DNA of 50,754 nt, taken from contig JAAHFN010000051.1 in the NCBI GenBank assembly GCA_010672965.1, positions 1-50,754 on the forward strand, in the 5' to 3' direction. Source of the DNA: Oscillatoria sp. SIO1A7. Its GTDB lineage: Bacteria > Cyanobacteriota > Cyanobacteriia > Cyanobacteriales > Laspinemataceae. The notes beneath the pieces are model-generated. The model was not told where the DNA came from and did not search any database. It saw only the letters and a program-made list of their open reading frames with translations. This document shows, in pieces, positions 36,545-45,242 of the stretch (positions are counted from its first letter, which is position 1; every line of letters starts with the position of its first letter). A program made the translations under genes and the position numbers.

Positions 36545-36874
36545 CTATTCGTTTACTATATAAGAATCACCTATGGCAGGAGGCACTTCAATTACAAGAA
36601 TTTCCAAGAGTTCTTCACCTTCTATTGCCCGGTGCTTAACTCCCGGTTCGATTTTAATAACGTCACCTTTTTTAATCGGCTGTATATTGTCGTCAAGAGA
36701 CACCTGCCCCGTTCCATTAAGTACATAATAATACTCTGTCGTCTTTTTGTGATAATGCTTTTCTGCATTCTCCACAAAAAGATGTACGAGTCGAGCCGGT
36801 CCTTGGGACACCAGTTTTCTAATAGTGCCGCAGTGCCCTCTTTGTTGGGGGATGCGATCGCTAGAAACAATCAT
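36545..36874 (-). CDS. Cupin-domain protein
   Basis: 109 residues, a single cupin barrel. Motif 1 is HYHKKTTEYYYVLNGTG (metal ligands His, His, Glu), motif 2 is KIEPGVKHRA (His). Similar small cupins accompany sugar-nucleotide and polysaccharide genes as isomerases, or bind metals. It is downstream of a frameshifted Gfo/Idh-type oxidoreductase on the same strand (gap about 125 bp), and both have lower GC and almost no HIP1 sites, so they probably arrived together by transfer. Enzymatic role not assignable. Confidence 0.8.
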   Translation of the reverse strand: MIVSSDRIPQQRGHCGTIRKLVSQGPARLVHLFVENAEKHYHKKTTEYYYVLNGTGQVSLDDNIQPIKKGDVIKIEPGVKHRAIEGEELLEILVIEVPPAIGDSYIVNE

Positions 36875-37000
36875 TTAATTGATAACCTCCGTTTTTTACT
36901 GTCGCTCTTCATTATTTTTAACGTACCATAAATTCATAATCTCTACTATGCCAATAGCTACGCTCGCAGGACAGGGATTCTCTCTCTTTCCCTGGAAATA

Positions 37001-38005
37001 TTATTCTATGGCATTTTTCAGAGTTCTGCCCATTGTATCATCAACTATGTGGGGGATTATTTTCTGCACAATGCCATCCTTGCAGACTACAACACGTCCT
37101 TCACCTCTGTTTTCACCAAGAATAGGCTCATAAAATCCAGCTACAGTTATACCCTTGTTACGATCTTCTACAGCTAATACACGATAGCGGGTATGCGGTT
37201 CTTCAGGAGCTTGGTAGAGGTGCTGCTGAGAGTAACCTGGATAAAAGTATTTTATCTTCCCCTCCATAGAAGTATATAACACAATGCACCATTCACTGCC
37301 CGATAGTGCTTTTCTACCATTGCCTGCTTGGGGAGATGCTGCCTTGTGCCATTAATATCGATATATAGATTTTTATAAAAAAAATCTCCTATTTCTCGTG
37401 GAAAATATTGTCCTCCTAAAACCATTACATTTGTAACTATATGGGAACCTTCATAACCAAAAGCACCCAAATTATTGTCCAAAAAACGACCATTAATAAA
37501 ATCATTAATTCTATTCTTTGTCATTTCTGACACAACTTTATGGGGGGCAAGATCCATATCTATAATCAGTTCTTTTATCTTCTTTGTTACTAATGATGTT
37601 ATGTAGTTTTCGTTAACAACCAGCTTTCCCTTAAAGTTCTTCAGCAATTCAGACAGCTTTTCTATATCGCAGTAGTAGCAGACTGGGTTTTTCTACTATA
37701 ATGTTAGCCCGTTCATCAATTTCTATAATATCCCTTATGATTTCAACGTGATATTTTGTAGGACAACAAATATCCCAGAAAAATGGATAATTATCTGCTG
37801 CTTCTGCCAAAGATGAAAATACCTTGATTCCTCTCTTTGCTGCTTCTTTTTGTTTGACAGGATCGGAATCGATAATCCCTATAATATCTATTCCCAGAGC
37901 GCGTAATTTTTTTTCATGCCAGAATGCCACAGTTCCATAACCGACTCGTACACACCCCAATAAACCTATCAGTTCATTTTTAGGTATGACTTTTTTTAAC
38001 AACAT
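37001..38005 (-). pseudogene. Gfo/Idh/MocA-type NAD(P) oxidoreductase broken by two frameshifts
   Basis: Three frames make one protein. 38005-37649 carries the Rossmann half (IGLLGCVRVGYGTVAFWHEK, IIGIIDSDP, CCPTKYH, IIVEKP). After EKP one extra base shifts the frame; the true sequence continues as VCYYCDIEKLSELLKNFKGK and then 37647-37252 (KLVVNENYITSL, GYEGSHIVTNVMVLGG). A missing base after AVNGA shifts it again to 37282-37001 (VLYTSMEGKIKYFYPGY to GRTLKNAIE). Proteins of this kind reduce or oxidise sugars in polysaccharide pathways. AT-rich with few HIP1 sites, so likely acquired. Sequencing error could explain either shift, but two in one gene favours decay. Confidence 0.8.
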
Positions 38006-38259
38006 CGATGCTACTCCTTACTGCTCATCCTTGACAGTGAACTTATCTTGCCAGCTCCTCCGCCGGTGGCTATACAGGCTCATAGCTAAATTCCACTTCT
38101 ACTGTGCAGGAGACAAGGGGAAGCAAGGGGACAAGGAGACAAGGGGACAAGGAGAGCAGCTATAGAAGTCGCCAAGCCCCTTTGGGGCGGCTACGCCTAC
38201 GAAATTCTCCATTCTTCCCACCCATATCCCCATGTCTCCCGGTCTCCCGGTGTCCCTAC
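38006..38259. repeat. Intergenic region with GGGGACAAGGAGACAA tandem repeats
   Basis: No gene. GGAGACAAGGGGAAGCAAGGGG-like units (38108-38155) and CCCCATGTCTCCCGGTCTCCCGGTGTCCC (38230-38257) are inverse-complement tandem repeats of the same GGGAGAC theme and could pair over about 100 bp. Confidence 0.65.
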
Positions 38260-38835
38260 TTATGAATCTACCAACGGTCCATAGGGAAGCGGAGAATAGC
38301 TTGGATCGCTGGTGGACTCAAACCAGTAGTGCAGATGACCTTCAATAAATTCGGCGCGGGTTATAGAACCATTGCCATCAACGTCGATGCTGTCGAAAGC
38401 GCGATCGGCACGGTCGGTGTCCTCTCCGCCGGAGTATATTGCCAGATACTTTCGGTATTCTTCACGGGATATCTCTCCAGAGCCATCTGTATCGACGAAA
38501 TCAAAGAAGACTTCGTTCTTTCGCTTACCCACTTCCCGTGATGATTGCATCAACGAGACCGCCTTTGCGGCATTGGCGAGGAACTCTTCGTAAGGAATCT
38601 GGGTTTCAGGATCGACCTGATTCCCTCCGGCGACAAAATTGTTAAACAGGGAGCGAAACACCGCACGAATTTCTTCGTCTTTCGACCTATCCTTTTGATT
38701 TTGAACCAACCGCTCTGCAATCTCCTCGTATTCAGAGAGCGACAAAAAGCCATTTTGGTCCGCGTCCATGACCTTGAAGTAGGTCTTCATCCTGGCAACC
38801 CAAACATTAGATGACAAAAACTTTTCTGGAGACAT
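38260..38835 (-). CDS. EF-hand calcium-binding protein
   Basis: 191 residues if started at ATG 38835; a TTG 21 codons upstream (38898) keeps the frame open but is a weaker start. Three canonical EF-hand loops are seen: DADQNGFLSLSE, DTDGSGEISREE and DVDGNGSITRAE; a fourth, degenerate hand (around QVDPETQIPYEEF) completes a two-pair calexcitin/calerythrin-like layout. It is likely a soluble calcium buffer or sensor. No partner gene is adjacent. A C-terminal tail rich in Pro/Tyr (YSPLPYGPLVDS) follows the last hand. Confidence 0.9.
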   Translation of the reverse strand: MSPEKFLSSNVWVARMKTYFKVMDADQNGFLSLSEYEEIAERLVQNQKDRSKDEEIRAVFRSLFNNFVAGGNQVDPETQIPYEEFLANAAKAVSLMQSSREVGKRKNEVFFDFVDTDGSGEISREEYRKYLAIYSGGEDTDRADRAFDSIDVDGNGSITRAEFIEGHLHYWFESTSDPSYSPLPYGPLVDS

Positions 38836-39517
38836 TTTTACTAATTCCGCAATCAACTTTTGGCAATACCACAAGGGAACTAAGGTAAAACGGGACAAAT
38901 TTGCCGAAGCTATCGGCCTTTCATCCCTGTGGGGTCGAAGCCCTGGTTTATGGGCTGTCCCTGCTTAGGTTTGTAGCCGCCAACACCTAAGTAGCATTTT
39001 TCAATCCACTTTTACATGACAATATTTTATGAGTTTGATAACTTGGGCTTATGATTGAGGCTGAAATTAGACTTCTTGCATAATTAAGAAGAATCCCCCC
39101 AACCCCGCGAATGAAAGGGGGGGCTTTTTGGATTTATGCAAGAGATTTATTGTTAGATTTTGCGGACTTTCTTGGGAAACTGGGTATATAATAATAATTC
39201 GCATTAATTTGATATGGTTGGGAAATACTGTATTTTTTAAAAAAATCTTAGCAGGCGAGAAAATTTTTTAGACGTATTCACCGCCTTACAGTAGGTAATA
39301 TCAAATCCGATTAAAAGGTTACAGATACTGTAGGGTTTACCCGGGAGCGCCCCGGTTGGTATGGGGCGATTCTCCTACGGAGACGCTGCGCGATCGCTCC
39401 ATTGGAATTGCCCCGGAGCGTATTTATGGAACAACTACGCGGATTTGATATAAGATTACCTTGCGCTTCAAAACCAGAGATAAAATTGATTTTTAGATTT
39501 GAGGAGAGCAGGTGTAA
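38836..39517. other. Intergenic region with one dispersed element
   Basis: About 680 bp. A pair of TTTCATCCCTGTGGGGTCG-like and CAACCCCGCGAATGAAAGGG segments (about 38920 and 39099) could pair weakly. An AT-rich stretch (39170-39290) is otherwise featureless. The ATATCAAATCCG element is at 39298-39451. GAGGAG at 39501 is a ribosome binding site for the Rieske remnant. Confidence 0.5.
39298..39451. repeat. Inverted-repeat element, ATATCAAATCCG family (copy 2, inverted)
   Basis: 154 bp with ends ATATCAAATCCG and CGGATTTGATAT. TATTTATGGAACAACTACGC beside the right end is the reverse complement of the left block of the 14731 copy. The centre is a CCCCGGTTGG...CGCTCC-type variable hairpin. Confidence 0.7.
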
Positions 39518-39733
39518 CTGACAACAAAGCTAACAGAACAAAGCTTCCAGAATCGGATTCGAGAAGTGGGGATTAATCCCAATTACTGGTATCCGGTGAG
39601 TTGGGCCGATCGCCTGAAATCCGGCCAAATTATTGCTGCGATGGTTTGGCAGCAGGCGATCGCGGTTTACCGGGATGCTGGGGGCGAACTTCATGCCCTA
39701 GAATGTTTGGCAATAGTGCTAAAGTGCGGGTGA
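39518..39733 (+). pseudogene. N-terminal fragment of a Rieske-type oxygenase
   Basis: Read from CTG 39518 (a good GAGGAG lies 11 bases upstream; no ATG, so the start was probably lost). INPNYWYPVSWADRLKSGQ and WQQAIAVYRDAGGELHALE are the opening of a Rieske [2Fe-2S] ring-hydroxylating oxygenase. Relatives continue with the C-x-H cluster motif after HALEN, but here the frame goes CLAIVLKCG and stops. The DNA beyond about 39700 belongs to a different gene, so a deletion has fused two loci. Confidence 0.75.
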
Positions 39734-40494
39734 AATCCTATCGCCACTGCGATGTAGCTAACTTAGCGCAGAAGCTGAAACGCTACGTCCGCCCGGGCGA
39801 TCGCGTGATGGTCATTTCCGATGCGGTTTTCTCGATGGATGGGGACATTGCTCCTTTGCCAGAGATGCTCGACGTTTTGGCCAATTATCCGGGCAGCATT
39901 CTAGTCATGGATGAAGCCCATGCCAGCGGGTCGATAGAACCGACTGGAGGGGGAATATACGAACATTTTGGAATTAAGCCTCAGCAGGCTATCGAGCACG
40001 GCATCGTTCCTTTGATTATGACTACTTTTTCTAAATTTGCCGCTTCTGTAGGTGCGGCCATTAGCAGCAACTGTAGGGAATTTATTGACCTTTTAGATGC
40101 CTCGCCGACTTCGATTACGACAGCATCCGTGCCGCCGCCAGCGACGGCTGCGGCATTAGAGGCAATTCGTCAGACCCGCCAAAATCCCCAATTGGTGCAA
40201 GCATTACAGGCCAACGCTGGTTATTTGCGATCGCGCCTGCTCGAACGGGATTTTAACCCCCTAGGAGAAACTCACGTTATTCCCATTATTTTACCGGGGG
40301 AACTGAATCCGAAAGCTTTTGCCCGTCAGCTCATAGAGGAACATGGCATTTGGGTCTCGCCGATCTGGTTTGTTGCCAAACCCCGTCTGCGAATCGTTGC
40401 CAACGCCCTCCACAGTCGGGAAGAGATGGATCTTCTGGTAGAGGCAATGGCTGCAGTGCGAAATGCCCTATACCCCACAAACCGGGTTTCTTAA
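39703..40494 (+). pseudogene. C-terminal two thirds of an alpha-oxoamine synthase-type PLP enzyme
   Basis: 263 residues from an ATG at 39703. The sequence fits the 8-amino-7-oxononanoate synthase / 2-amino-3-ketobutyrate CoA ligase family: VFSMDGDIAPLPEM, VMDEAHASGSIEP (PLP-ring aspartate), and the PLP lysine in MTTFSKFAASVGA. The C-terminal domain is complete. The N-terminal ~130 residues with the substrate site and glycine loop are missing, replaced by the Rieske fragment in another frame. It may still be translated as a shortened protein but should not be active. Ends in a hairpin that includes the stop codon. Confidence 0.8.
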
Positions 40495-40512
40495 ATTAAA
40501 GAAACCCGGTTT
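40479..40512. terminator. Bidirectional terminator-like hairpin
   Basis: Perfect 14-bp arms AAACCGGGTTTCTT (40479-40492) and AAGAAACCCGGTTT (40499-40512) around AAATTA. It overlaps the stop of the plus-strand PLP gene and lies just before the stop of the convergent radical SAM gene, so it can serve both. The T-tract is short. Confidence 0.65.
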
Positions 40513-40517
40513 CTATT

Positions 40518-42168
40518 CTATTTTTCAAAAAAATAAGTTTCTATTCCACCCTCAGCAATATAAAAAAGCGACCAAATTTTATCCATAAAGTCTATTAATT
40601 TTGCTTTATTTATAATTTTTGGGCAAAATGCTTCTGTCTCGGGCAACTGGGCTAGTTGTGCCTCAATTTCGTCGCGTACTATTTGGCGGTATTCGAGAAA
40701 ATGCTCTAGATGGGCGCAGGCAGTGAAGTAGCTACTTATCCTTTGAGGATTTAGTTTGAGTATCGAGAAGATTTGACTCCAGAATTGAAACCGCGTCTTG
40801 CGCTTGAAGCCGTTGCGCCAGAGAAGTACGAACAGCGCCCGGATATAGATTAATTTCGGCATCCGAGACTTCCGCTTCTGCGGACTCGGCTCAGTCTGGA
40901 CAAGATGTCGATAGGCTCGATTCAGGTATAGCTCTGGCTCGTATAGTTCCCAGAAACTATTGATATATTCCTGCCCTATTTCCGCCAAAGAACGGGTGGG
41001 GATAAAGTTGGTGAGGGTGGTCTGGTTCCCTGTTGCTTCTTTGTCGTCTAACAGACGCCCCTCCCGTTCCAGTCGATGCCAGAGTGCAGTGTTGGGTAAT
41101 GCCTGCAGCATACTAAAGAAGGCATTGGGAATAGCAGATTCCTCCACAAAATCTACAATCCGCTGACCCGCTCCCGGTTTTTCCCCATCAAAGCCGAGAA
41201 TAAAACCAGCCATAACCCGCAACCCCGCCCGATTGATTTTCTGCACCGCTTCCAGTAGGGGTTGGCGGGTGTTTTGGTATTTTTTGGTGACGCTGAGGCT
41301 ATCCACGTCCGGCGTCTCAATGCCCAAAAAGACTATCCTGAAGTTAGCTGCAATCATCAAGTCCAGCAGTTCGTCGTCTTCTGCCAGATCCACCGACGCT
41401 TCCGTAGTGATGGCTCCCTGGATAGTCGCGCTCGGCTATCCAGGGAGCCATTTTTTTTAGGAGCAGTTTGACATTGCGCTTGTTGCCGATAAAATTATCG
41501 TCCACCAAAAACACGGTCTGCCGCCAGCCCAATTCATACAGGACTTGCAACTCCGCCAGCAGTTGAGTGGGAGTTTTCGTGCGCGGCTTGCGCCCGTATA
41601 ATACAATGATGTCGCAGAACTCGCACTGGAAAGGACAACCCCGGGAAAACTGCACCGACATATCGCTGTAACTGTCGATCTTAAGCAAATCGAATCGGGG
41701 AATGGGGGTCTGAGTTAGGTCTGGTTTTTCCCCGTTGGCGCGAAAGATGCCTGACTTTTCTCCCCGCTCCAAGGCTTCGACAAACAGGGGTAAAGTAATT
41801 TCTCCTTCATCCAAAATGAGAAAATCCGCTCCTGCCTCTAGAGCTGTCTCTGGTACGGAGGTGACATAGGGTCCTCCCACGGCAACGGTCAGACCTCGCT
41901 GCTTTGCTTCGCGGATACAATGCAGCAGATTGGCTTTGTGGACTATCATTCCCGAGAGAATAACTAACTCGGCCCATTGCCAGTCTGCTTCCGTTGGGTC
42001 GGAAACATTGCAATCTACTAAGCGAAATTCCCAAGTTTGAGGCAGGATAGCCGCTACGGTAATTAGACCTAGGGGCGGCAGGAAGGCTTTGCGCCCAATC
42101 AGCTCTATGGTCTTTTCAAAAGACCAAAAGGATTTGGGAGACCGGGGATATAATAGTAAGACTCGCAT
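40518..42168 (-). pseudogene. B12-binding radical SAM protein (DUF4070 type), frameshifted at a palindrome
   Basis: Two overlapping frames form one ~535-residue protein. 42168-41344 begins MRVLLLYPRSPKSFWSFEKT, has a cobalamin-binding-like N-domain (VGGPYVTSVPETALEAGADF) and the SAM cluster motif RGCPFQCEFCD. It then reads through KKMAPWIAERDYPGSHHYG into a false end. The true continuation ITTEASVDLAEDDELLDLM is in the other frame and runs to 40518 (FLGIETPD, MAGFILGFDGE, then a C-terminal DUF4070 region). The break coincides with a perfect 16-bp inverted repeat (41410-41451). Relatives are methylases or other radical enzymes, some acting on hopanoids; the substrate here is unknown. Confidence 0.85.
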
Positions 42169-42469
42169 TGGTTTTTCCAGACAATAAATTTTAATCTAAG
42201 CATCTCAACCCGGGCAACGCTCCCTCAAACTGGCATCCCTACTGGTTGCAGATCCGTCTTTGGGGTGGGGTTTAACAAAACATACATATATAATAGCGTT
42301 TTGTTTAAAGAATTAAAGGCTGAACTAGCCTCTAGCCAATGATAAATCCTGCGATCGCACTGAAAAATCAAAATCTCCCGTAGGACGGGCGGAGCGCCTG
42401 TCCTAAAGGTTTAAATGGACAGGCGCTCCGCCCGTCCTACGAATTAAAAGCCGAAATAACCCCTAGCCA
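42169..42469. repeat. Intergenic region with a perfect 24-bp-arm hairpin between duplicated leader copies
   Basis: The hairpin at 42380-42440 has perfect 24-bp arms starting GTAGGACGGGCGGAGC around a 13-base loop (GTAGGACGGGC family copy 3). It is flanked by two diverged copies of the leader of the next gene: AATTAAAGGCTGAACTAGCC...CTAGCCAATGA (42310-42341) and AATTAAAAGCCGAAATAACC...CTAGCCAATGA (42442-42473). The second holds the real start codon. Confidence 0.8.
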
Positions 42470-43603
42470 ATGAGTGCAAAAAAAATCTACATCAAACCGG
42501 TGATAACTGCCGCAGGTCGAGAAGCGTTTCTCAATGTTCCAGCCCTGGTCTATAAAGATGACCCTCATTGGGTTGCCCCGTTACGCAGCAGTATCGCCAA
42601 AGAACTAGAACCGAATAATCCCTTTTGTCAATATGGCGAGTTCCAACAATTTACGGCCATATCGTCTACAGGAGAAACTTTGGGGCGGATTGTAGCGGCA
42701 ATTAATCGCAGGCTTATCGAACGAGAGGGTAAGCCGGTGGGACTGTTTGGTTATTTTGAGTCTATAGAAGATTTTGAAGTAGCCCGAGCTTTGTTGGAAG
42801 CTGCCTGCCAATGGTTGCGCGATCGCGGTATGACGGTTGCGCGAGGACCGATTGACCTCTCTACTCACAATCGTTGCCTGTTTTTAGTGGATGGCTTTGA
42901 CTCGCCGCCGATGTTAATGATGCCCTACAATCCCCCCTACTATCCAGAATTTATGGAAAAAGCAGGATGGCAAAAAGCCAAAGACGCCTACGCCTATTAC
43001 CTTCCCTTAGATCGCCCGCTCCCCGATAAATATTTGAAAGGATATCAAATCGCCCAAAGCTCTGGCATTACCTTTCGTTCTATGAATTTGAAGGGGAAAG
43101 AATTTGAGGAAGACTGTCGCAGCCTCTACCGCATCTTTACTCGCGCATTCGTCAATAACTGGAGTTCTAATGCCCGCACCGAAGAGGAATTTATCGAAGA
43201 AGCGAAAGATTTGCAGCGTATAGGCGATCGCAAACTCTTGCTGCTGGCAGAAGACAAGGGCAACGCGGTTGGCTTTTGGATGGGATTCCCAGATTACAAT
43301 ATTCCCCTCAAGCAGGTGAATGGCAAACTAGATCCTTTAGGCATCCTCAAGTTTCTCTGGTATCGCCGTAAAATCGAACGCCTGCGAGTAATTGCCCTCG
43401 GTTGTTTTCCCGAATATCGTCGCAAAATGGTTCCCCTCGGCCTGATTTACTTGGGAATGGAGGCAGCAACCAAAAGGCGCAAACCCTATAAATGGTCTGA
43501 ATTATCTTGGGTTTTGGAAGATAACCTTCCTTCTCGCAAGATAATCGAGGCAACCGGAGCTACAATTTATAAGACTTACCGCATCTACGAGAAAGAACTA
43601 TGA
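42470..43603 (+). CDS. GNAT-fold acyltransferase-like protein, function unknown
   Basis: 377 residues. The region FRSMNLKGKEFEEDCRSLYR through KLLLLAEDKGNAVGFWMGFPDY resembles the GNAT-like proteins of unknown function that are widespread in bacteria (usually annotated N-acetyltransferase or hypothetical). An N-terminal domain of similar type (APLRSSIAKELEPNNPF, GRIVAAINRRLIE, FGYFESIEDFEVARALLEAA) precedes it. Substrate unknown. The stop TGA overlaps the start of the epimerase gene (ATGA at 43600-43603), so the two are translationally coupled. The start ATG at 42470 lies in a duplicated leader. Confidence 0.75.
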   Translation: MSAKKIYIKPVITAAGREAFLNVPALVYKDDPHWVAPLRSSIAKELEPNNPFCQYGEFQQFTAISSTGETLGRIVAAINRRLIEREGKPVGLFGYFESIEDFEVARALLEAACQWLRDRGMTVARGPIDLSTHNRCLFLVDGFDSPPMLMMPYNPPYYPEFMEKAGWQKAKDAYAYYLPLDRPLPDKYLKGYQIAQSSGITFRSMNLKGKEFEEDCRSLYRIFTRAFVNNWSSNARTEEEFIEEAKDLQRIGDRKLLLLAEDKGNAVGFWMGFPDYNIPLKQVNGKLDPLGILKFLWYRRKIERLRVIALGCFPEYRRKMVPLGLIYLGMEAATKRRKPYKWSELSWVLEDNLPSRKIIEATGATIYKTYRIYEKEL

Positions 43604-44559
43604 AAGCATTCGTCACCGGAGCCAATGGATTTACCGGCTCTCATCTAGTCAAAGCCTTGCTCCAGCAGGGTTATTCGGTTACGGGCTTAGTCCGTTCTTA
43701 TAGCAATCTATCCCGCTTGGCAAACTGCGATATCGAGTTGGTCTATGGCGACATTACAGACCGAGAGGCACTAGCCCGGGGCATGAGCGATACAGATGTG
43801 GTATTTCATATTGCCGCTTATGTAGAGATAGGTTTAGTAAATGAAGCCAAAATGGAACGGGCAAATGTGGAGGGAACGAAAGCCGTTCTGGAAGTAGCCC
43901 GGGATGCGGCTATCTCTAAGCTGGTCTATTGCAGCACGATTGGTATTTATGGAAATACTGAAGATAAAATAGCCGATGAAACTTTTGTCAGAACTCAGCA
44001 AGACTTTGACTCGGCTTACGATCGCAGCAAGTATGAAGCCCAACAACTCGTCGATCGCTTTGCTGCCGAAGGTTTGCCAGTTGTCAGCGTCATGCCTGTG
44101 GGTATTTTTGGCGCTGGCGACTCTCATTTCGATCCAATAGTTAAACTTTTTTTGCAAAAGCGATTGAAGTTTTGGCTAGCTGGCGATCGCATCATTGGCA
44201 TCGTTCGCGTCGAAGATTTGGCACAAGCGATGATTCTAGCTGCGGCAAAATCTCCCGCCGGCGAGCATTACATTATCTCTGCGGGGATGCTCTCGACTCG
44301 CGAACTGTTTGCTATTTTCAGCGAAGAAACTGGCATTGCGGAACCGATAGAATTACCCGAGTGGTTGGCGAGGATGCTGGGAAACGGACTGGATATTGTT
44401 GGCCGCTTTTTTGCTTGGAATCCGCCTTTGAGTCGAGAGCGAGTTCGTTATTTATACGATCGCAGCATTCGCGTAGATGCCAGCAAAGCCCGCCAACAAC
44501 TCGGCTGGCAACCGCGATCGGTTAGAGAAACTTTGCGAGAGTTGGTAATGGGGAATTAA
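43600..44559 (+). CDS. NAD-dependent epimerase/dehydratase (extended SDR)
   Basis: 319 residues. Rossmann motif TGANGFTGSH (residues 6-15), VVFHIAAYV, catalytic STIGIYG Ser/Thr and the YDRSKYE YxxxK pair (about residues 141-147) are present. The pattern is close to sugar epimerases of the HpnA/hopanoid-associated and dihydroflavonol-reductase-like group. It is coupled by a 4-base ATGA overlap to the upstream acyltransferase-like gene, and a B12 radical SAM gene of a kind sometimes linked to hopanoids lies divergently upstream, so a lipid or sugar-lipid pathway is possible; this is inference. Confidence 0.9.
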   Translation: MKAFVTGANGFTGSHLVKALLQQGYSVTGLVRSYSNLSRLANCDIELVYGDITDREALARGMSDTDVVFHIAAYVEIGLVNEAKMERANVEGTKAVLEVARDAAISKLVYCSTIGIYGNTEDKIADETFVRTQQDFDSAYDRSKYEAQQLVDRFAAEGLPVVSVMPVGIFGAGDSHFDPIVKLFLQKRLKFWLAGDRIIGIVRVEDLAQAMILAAAKSPAGEHYIISAGMLSTRELFAIFSEETGIAEPIELPEWLARMLGNGLDIVGRFFAWNPPLSRERVRYLYDRSIRVDASKARQQLGWQPRSVRETLRELVMGN

Positions 44560-45063
44560 GGCATGTTCGCATTGGGTATGTTCGCATTGGGCATTGGGCA
44601 TATTCGCATTGGGCATTGGGCAACCTCCCCAGCCCTTTCAACGTGTAAAAAACACGAGTTTGCGTCGTTTGAGCTATTTTCACGAGCAAGAGTCATTCGT
44701 TATTGACAATGGAGCTGGCGGACGAGGAAGGTCCACCAAGCCCTCTTGCGAGATAAAATGCGCGGAATCTCTTGGTTTCGGGATATTTGCACCCACGTTG
44801 AAAGGGCTGGGCAACCTCCCCCTCTTGGGAGCTATGCCTTACCCACATCTTTCTTTACAAGAAAGAACCCTTATACAGTATGTGTTTGACCTTACTTATT
44901 AAAAAAAGATAAACTTTGTGGTGACCAAGGGGGCGATCGCAGTGACGTTTAGCACAAAGCCTCTGGAATGTCCACAGCCAGCTATAGTATAAATCGCCCC
45001 TCCTTCCCGATAAACATACTTGGGTACTGTTGAGTTGTCCGTACTATTATATTGGAGATAATC
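44560..45063. repeat. Intergenic region: heptamer array and an 18-bp inverted-repeat element
   Basis: GGGCATT/CGCATTGG heptamer units at about 44564-44620. Then an element with 18-bp inverted ends, CCCAGCCCTTTCAACGTG (44628-44645) and its complement (44794-44811), both flanked by the direct repeat GGCAACCTCCCC, about 184 bp in all. Its inside has no gene; it contains GAGGAAGGTCC...CCCTCTTGCGAG (about 44723-44753). A long AT-rich stretch leads to the IS4-type fragment. Confidence 0.65.
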
Positions 45064-45240
45064 ATGGATTCTTGGGCTGCAAACGAACTGCAATATGCTG
45101 ATTTGGGCGATAAACGTCGTAATTGCCGACTGATAAAGATTGTGGAAGATTTAGCCGCACAGCCAAGTGCTAGCGTGCCACAAGCCTCTGGACAACAACC
45201 TTACTATACCCGGCCCTACCCTTTTTTGGCGAAGGTATTG
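45064..45240 (+). pseudogene. N-terminal fragment of an IS4-family (Tn5-like) transposase
   Basis: From ATG 45064 (GGAG six bases upstream), MDSWAANELQYADLGDKRRN then LIKIVEDLAAQPSASVPQAS matches the N-terminal DNA-binding domain of IS4/Tn5-type transposases. Relatives continue GTWAATKAAYRF, but here the sequence changes after ASG to QQPYYTRPYPFLAK, so the gene is cut at about 45190. The catalytic DDE part is absent. Confidence 0.75.
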
Positions 45241-45242
45241 GA

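Noticed and set aside
36497-36931. 144-residue plus-strand frame opposite the cupin gene
   Set aside because: No domain, unusual composition; the minus strand has intact cupin motifs.
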